From: Desmodus rotundus
Taxonomy: Eukaryota; Chordata; Mammalia; Chiroptera; Phyllostomidae
Assembly (NCBI RefSeq): GCF_022682495.2
Contig: NC_071388.1
Coordinates: forward strand, 28,442,139 to 28,506,138
Reading direction: 5' to 3'
Length of the DNA stretch: 64,000 nt
Shown here: positions 59,385-64,000 of the stretch, piece after piece
Position numbering within the stretch: the first letter of the stretch is position 1
Layout: each line of letters opens with the position of its first letter
Program-made: the position numbers and the translations under genes
The notes under the pieces: model-generated
Database searches by the model: none
Told to the model about the DNA's origin: nothing
The model's input: only the letters and a program-made list of their open reading frames with translations

Positions 59385-60720
59385 TTAAAAAGAAATTTAT
59401 TGAATGAATATTAAGTAGTCAAAAAAAAATTCCAAACAGAAAATGAGGAATGAGAGGAGTTAGCCATTAGTATAGGCAGTTAGTGAGTTATTCCCAAAAG
59501 AGAAGGGAAAAAATGGCTAAGTCTGATTAACTCTGGAAGCTACAGCTTTCAGACATCCTAGGGGACAGCTTCATACTCTGACAAACAAAAGTTAATCCTC
59601 AAGAGGGCAGGCAGAACCAGCTTTCCAATCCCATTAACCAAGATTATCAAGGGAAGAAAGAACCACTGCCTGGGGTGGGGGGCATTTCTTTGCTGGGCAC
59701 ATGCTCAGTAGAAGCCAAGATGGCACAGGAGAAGGTGTCTAGCCTGGGAAAAAGACAGGCTTGGGTAAGAGCACAAAATCCTGGATGATCTAGCAAATGG
59801 GTTAGATAGGGAGAGGCCCAGCACAAGCTGGGGAAGATTTAGGAAGAACATTGGTAGTTTGAAAGAAAGTCCACTCTCCCCCCAAACACAAGGAGATATA
59901 ATCAAAGCCTAACAGAGGTCTAGGGTTCATGCGCTATCACTCAGTAGCAACTGCAGGGGCCTGGATGGGGCAGCCTCTCTGGTCCAAGCACAGGTGCAAG
60001 GGCAGTGCCGGTCATGGCCCAAACACAGCCCTGGGGGTGGACATGCAGATAGGGAGATGAGACACAGAGAAGTTCTACATCTCTGGGTCCTGGTTCTCCT
60101 GGGCGTGGTGAGGACAAGGGCAGATCTGAGGCCCTGGGGGCTAGACTTCTGCAACCGGATGGAGCTGAACCACTTGGTTGTGTTGTGAGACATCAGGCAC
60201 CCAGGGACCGCCCTTTGTTTTCTCTCCAATAGACCTAGCTACAGTTGCTAGTATCCTCCTATACATGCTTCCACAAAATTCTTTTCTTGCAACCCCTGTG
60301 AAAGAATCCTATTTTTACCAGCAACACAGGCAGTACCCAGCCATGTAGCCAAATTATCTCAGCAAAAAGTTTCTCATTGCCAGTGCTGCTGATCATTGAA
60401 TGTCACAGCTTGCTCTACTGCTAGGAGGAACTCTAGACTCAGTGTAGTCCTTGGTGTCACTGCAGCTTCTGTTCCTCAAAAGCACTGCCACCTCTTGCCA
60501 CTGTAATGGACAAGAGCATCTGTGTCTTACAGTGGGGTCACTTCCTCATGCCCTAACAATAAGGGAGGCCTAGGAAGAACTTGTCTTTATCTGGGCTCTT
60601 TGGCAACTAGAGTGAGGGATCAGTTGAGTGTATTTTCTCAGCAAAGTGAGAGCCAAAAAATTATTTACAACCAAACTGGCTTTGAGTATGTAATTTATAA
60701 ACTTATGAGCAGGGAGAATC
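59385..60720 (-). mobile_element. LTR-like block, antisense (tentative)
   Basis: A GC-elevated, repeat-like block in AT-rich DNA. The minus strand has AATAAATTTCTTTTT at 59,399-59,385, which looks like a polyadenylation signal near an LTR 3' end. No terminal TG/CA pair with a target duplication could be fixed and no retroviral frame is seen. An old non-LTR element or processed sequence are alternatives. Confidence 0.3.
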
Positions 60721-60724
60721 CCTA

Positions 60725-62955
60725 GTAAATAATGTAGGTTATGATTCCTAGAGACTTAGTTTCTAAGGAACTAAGAAACTCGCTGGTTGAGGGATTGCTA
60801 AGTGACAGGAAATCTTTAGGCTCATTTTCTCTGTATAAGGTTCCACATTCCTTGCAATAATATGGTTCATTACTTGGGACCACTTTCCTGCATCTCTTTT
60901 TGCATTCATCACTAAAAATCTTCAGAAGTTAGCTTTAGCTTTGTGATGGAGTGAATGCTTATTTCTCTAAGATTTTAAAAAGCACTTTAATCATGATTGC
61001 AAAGTTAATCACTCATATGATTGAAACATCTTAAACTAGAATTTTGAGCAAGTATAAGGAAAGAAGAAATACAGTTTCAACATGCAACATCTCAACAATG
61101 TTATCTCCCATCCTGCCTGAAAAAGCTCCTGGAGCATCTGTTCCACCAAAACAGTAGAGAAAGCCAAGAAAAAAGGAAGTCATGTATATGATGCAAGGAA
61201 AAAAGTTTTACTTAAAAATACTACATGATATTTAACTTAGTAAATTAACTGCTCTAAACACTTTATACATATGAATTAATTTATATCTTATAATGCCCCT
61301 GAGAAGAATTTGAACCCAGTTAGAATTGGCTTCAAAATTCTGACTTATAAACCCTACAATATGTTTCCTCTCCATGTGCAGCACTAGGAAGGAAATGATC
61401 AGTTATAGTGATGGGATAATCAAGCCCTCAACTATGCAGAAGCCTTTGAAAGCTAGGTCTTTAGGGGGATAGAGGAGAAACTGATGTAACAGAACTGATG
61501 TTCTGTTAAACATAAACATAAATGTAATGTTTACTCTCATAGAAAATTGAATTCACTGTTTTACTTCAACTAAAGAAAATTATAAAAAGAAAAATATAAT
61601 CAAGGGACTATTTGGATGTTGTAAGAATTCATATAAATTAGCAAAGTAAACTAAGAAAAATAAACAAAATGTAGTTATTACAAACTCTACAGAAAACAAA
61701 CTTTGTCCAAAAAGAAAACCAAATGTAACTGGAGTAAACTGGCTCAAGAGTAAAAATATTTAACTATTTATAATAATGAAAGCACCACTTTCTGATTTTG
61801 TGTTAATGTGACATATAGTATTGGGATTTTACAAGTGTGTATAAGAACTAAACCTTTATTTATCCCAATGGGAAAACAAGAAAATCTATTAATTGATAAA
61901 TTCAGAGTTGGTAGAATTTGAATGTAATTTTGACATATAAAGGTAAATGCAATGATAAACAATTAAAAGAGCTTCAAGTCTCCTAATTGTGGGGATTAGA
62001 CTTAGAAAGCAGTAGCTATTTTACTTTTAAACTACTTTTAACTTTATTCCATTACACTTTGAATTCTTAAAACAAGGAGACATACCATTTTTAAAAACAA
62101 TATTTTTTAAATGTAAGAATAGAGAAGAAAGCATGAGAGATTAATTAAGACAGACAGGCTCTTCATAACCAAAATAGATGAGAGAGTCATTTGTGAAAGT
62201 ATTTGATAGATTCTATTATCAATTCAAGTTTAGAATTGAAAATACTAGTATAGTTAATTATTTCATTTTATCTCACTGTTTTGGTAAAATTTAATCTATC
62301 CAGATATATTTCATCACCCCTGTGCCAAATTTATGCTTCTGTGCTCCTACCTAAGGTCATTGCATTGCTGTATTCCTCTTGTGTCCCAGGCCTCAGCTAT
62401 GACATCTGCAGAATACCAAGTCATCTCAGGCAGACCTCAGAGTCATCTCTGGCATCCCTACTCTCTTTAACTCCACACACCACAGACTCCTGCAATTATA
62501 TCTAGTAATATATCCACTTTTGCCTTTCAATTCCCCTCATTATTGCTGCGTTTCAGGTCTTGATGGTCAGTTTTCTGACTTACTGCAAGACCTTCTAACT
62601 GCAAACTTCAAAGTTATCTCTTTTAAGCAGCACTCTTATTATGAATAATTCCAAACACTTGTGAAAGCAGAGATAAAAGCACCTTATAATGAATTCCCAC
62701 CACACCTAATTTAAAATATTATTTTACTTCAAGTTAATACCAGTGAGGCAGTCTGTGAGCTTATTTACTTTTCATTTACTCTCTCCCATGTTAGCTTGAT
62801 GGTTGTATGTTTTCAGATTATACAGACCTGGTGCACTATTTAACTTCCTTGTAATTATCATTTAATTTTAAGTATAATTGATACTTATGATACTCAGGAC
62901 CGAGCTCATTAAGAACACTATACTTTGCTCATAATACTTTGTAGCTGATAGAGTT
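60725..62955. other. Intergenic, no gene
   Basis: A MIR-like antisense piece may lie at 61,250-61,365 (GAATTTGAACCCAGTTAG). 62,300-62,640 is C/T-rich with an L2-like look, unassigned. The remainder is AT-rich. Confidence 0.4.
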
Positions 62956-62959
62956 GAAA

Positions 62960-63335
62960 TAGTGTAGTTGTAAATAAAATCTTTGGCTTACATTTTCTTT
63001 CCTGGAGCTCTATAAATATATCATTCTGTTATTTTCTGGTATGTTAGGGTTAAATAATCTAATCATAATCTAATTTGTTCCTCATTTAGCCCCTTCTTCC
63101 TTTTGCCTACAAGAAAAAAGTCTCTTGTTTTTAACAGCTAATGGCTTTACCAGTGTGTCTTGTTTTTGCTCTTCTAGGTCAATTTTTCCAGGTTTGTAGT
63201 CTACCATTTCAATATGTCATTTCAAGTCTTCTTTTATTTCAAGAAAATGTTTATGAATAGAGTTTCTGCTTATTACATTCTATTGCTCTGATTTTATTAA
63301 CATGTATCCCTCAATATATTCTAAGTACTTTGCAT
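62960..63335 (-). mobile_element. L1/HAL1-like antisense 3' fossil
   Basis: 'TCATTCTGTTATTTTCTGGT' and 'TTTTTCCAGGTTTGTAGTCT' are reminiscent of antisense L1/HAL1-type sequence. Weak. Confidence 0.3.
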
Positions 63336-63394
63336 CTACTTCTCTTTTTTATTAAAATTTTACTCCTTTCCATCTTCTATTTCTTTGAAGAGGT

Positions 63395-63548
63395 CTATAG
63401 GAGCTACTATAAAGGACACAAGGACAAAATCAAGGGGGAGGGTAGAGGTGGGGGAGGGAGGTGGGACTGGCTGGGGTGGGGTGGAGGGAAGGGGAGAAAA
63501 TGCAGACAATTGTAACTGAATAAAAATAAATAAATGAATTTTTTTTAA
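63395..63548 (+). mobile_element. Bat-type L1 3' end, strongly 5'-truncated
   Basis: 'CTACTATAAAGGACACAAGG', 'ACAAAATCAAGGGGGAGGG', a G-rich tract (63,440-63,495) and CAGACAATTGTAACTG lead into AATAAAAATAAATAAATG. This matches the G-rich L1 3' UTR plus A-tail of a bat-lineage L1. Confidence 0.75.
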
Positions 63549-63589
63549 ATAAGAGGAAATATAAAACTTCTAGTTCAATTCCTATTTCT

Positions 63590-63804
63590 TTTTAAAAATT
63601 AATTAATTAATTAATTAATTTTTAGAGAGGGGTGAAGGGAGGGAGAAAGAGAGGGAGAGATACATTAATGTGAGATTGTGTCTCCTGTTCCCCAAAATGG
63701 GGACCTGGCCCACAACCCAGGCATGTGTTCTGACTGGGAATCGAACCAGGGAACCTTGGTTCCCAGGCCAGCATTCAATCCACTGAGCCACACCAGCCAG
63801 GGCT
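63590..63804 (-). mobile_element. Ves-type bat SINE (copy 6)
   Basis: TTAATTAATTAATTAATTAA tail on plus, then AGAGAGGGGTGAAGGGAGGG, GGACCTGGCCCACAACCC, CTGACTGGGAATCGAACC and CCACACCAGCCAGGGC. A perfect 13-bp duplication AATTCCTATTTCT lies at 63,577-63,589 and 63,805-63,817. Confidence 0.97.
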
Positions 63805-64000
63805 AATTCCTATTTCTGAAATGATTTATTTTCTTTTCTTCTAATCATTTTTAATATAGAATTACATTTTTATGGTACATTTATTCACAGAAAATGTAGA
63901 TATTTCTATTATCTCACAAAGTAGCCATTCCTAAAACATATTTTGAACTCCTTTGTAAAATCTCAAGTTAAAAATGACAGGGCTTAGTAGTAAAATTAAA

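Noticed and set aside
59927..60229. 100-codon minus-strand frame in the GC-elevated block
   Set aside because: No recognisable retroviral or cellular family; the block is only LTR-like in layout.
1..64000. tRNA genes
   Set aside because: Box A/B-like words occur only in the Ves and MIR SINEs; no cloverleaf outside them was seen.
1..64000. CRISPR arrays, operons, prophage or defence systems
   Set aside because: The sequence is clearly mammalian; no regularly spaced repeats or bacterial-type gene layout.

Overview
The window is mammalian nuclear DNA, most likely from a bat. It holds one protein-coding gene, about 10 kb of gene-associated sequence, and more than 50 kb of AT-rich intergenic DNA. 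The bat assignment rests on six tRNA-derived SINEs of the Ves type (A/B-box head, conserved body, short A-rich tail). It also rests on a short L1 3' end with a G-rich tail of a kind I associate with bats, and on lineage-specific DNA-transposon remnants. A yangochiropteran bat is the best guess; the species cannot be told.

Layout. Positions 1-1362 are the 3' flank or 3' UTR of SLITRK3. Positions 1363-4302, on the minus strand, are the complete intronless SLITRK3 coding region (979 codons). A splice acceptor lies 18 bases upstream of the first ATG of an ATG pair. From 4324 to about 10,490 lies the 5' intron plus a GC- and CpG-enriched regulatory zone. It has three strong minus-strand GTAAGT donor sites (exon ends at 5916, 8653 and 9900), so the gene may use alternative non-coding first exons. 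The likely main promoter, with an inverted CCAAT box, GC boxes, octamer-like POU sites and a long CT/GA microsatellite, lies at about 9.9-10.45 kb.

From 10.5 to 64 kb I find no credible gene; the open reading frames there are short and chance-like or lie in transposon fossils. Recognisable elements are L2, L3/CR1 and MIR fossils, antisense L1 at 36.2-38.3, 44.1-45.3 and probably 57.8-59.2 kb, and two sense L1 3' ends at 42.6-43.4 and 63.4-63.5 kb. There are also two mariner remnants, a Tigger/MER-type element, hAT-Charlie (MER5/MER20-like) fragments, several LTRs, and a compact 214-bp MITE with a perfect 9-bp target duplication.

Function. SLITRK3 is a postsynaptic leucine-rich-repeat adhesion protein. 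In the literature it binds presynaptic PTP-delta and promotes inhibitory synapse formation. The desert upstream probably carries its distal enhancers, and a few unique GC-elevated blocks (20.7, 23.8, 56.4 kb) are candidates. I found no new biochemical system. The observations most worth a check are the alternative first exons, the MITE, the CTCF-like/E-box block, two tiny TSD-flanked A-tailed insertions, and a perfect 39-bp tandem duplication.
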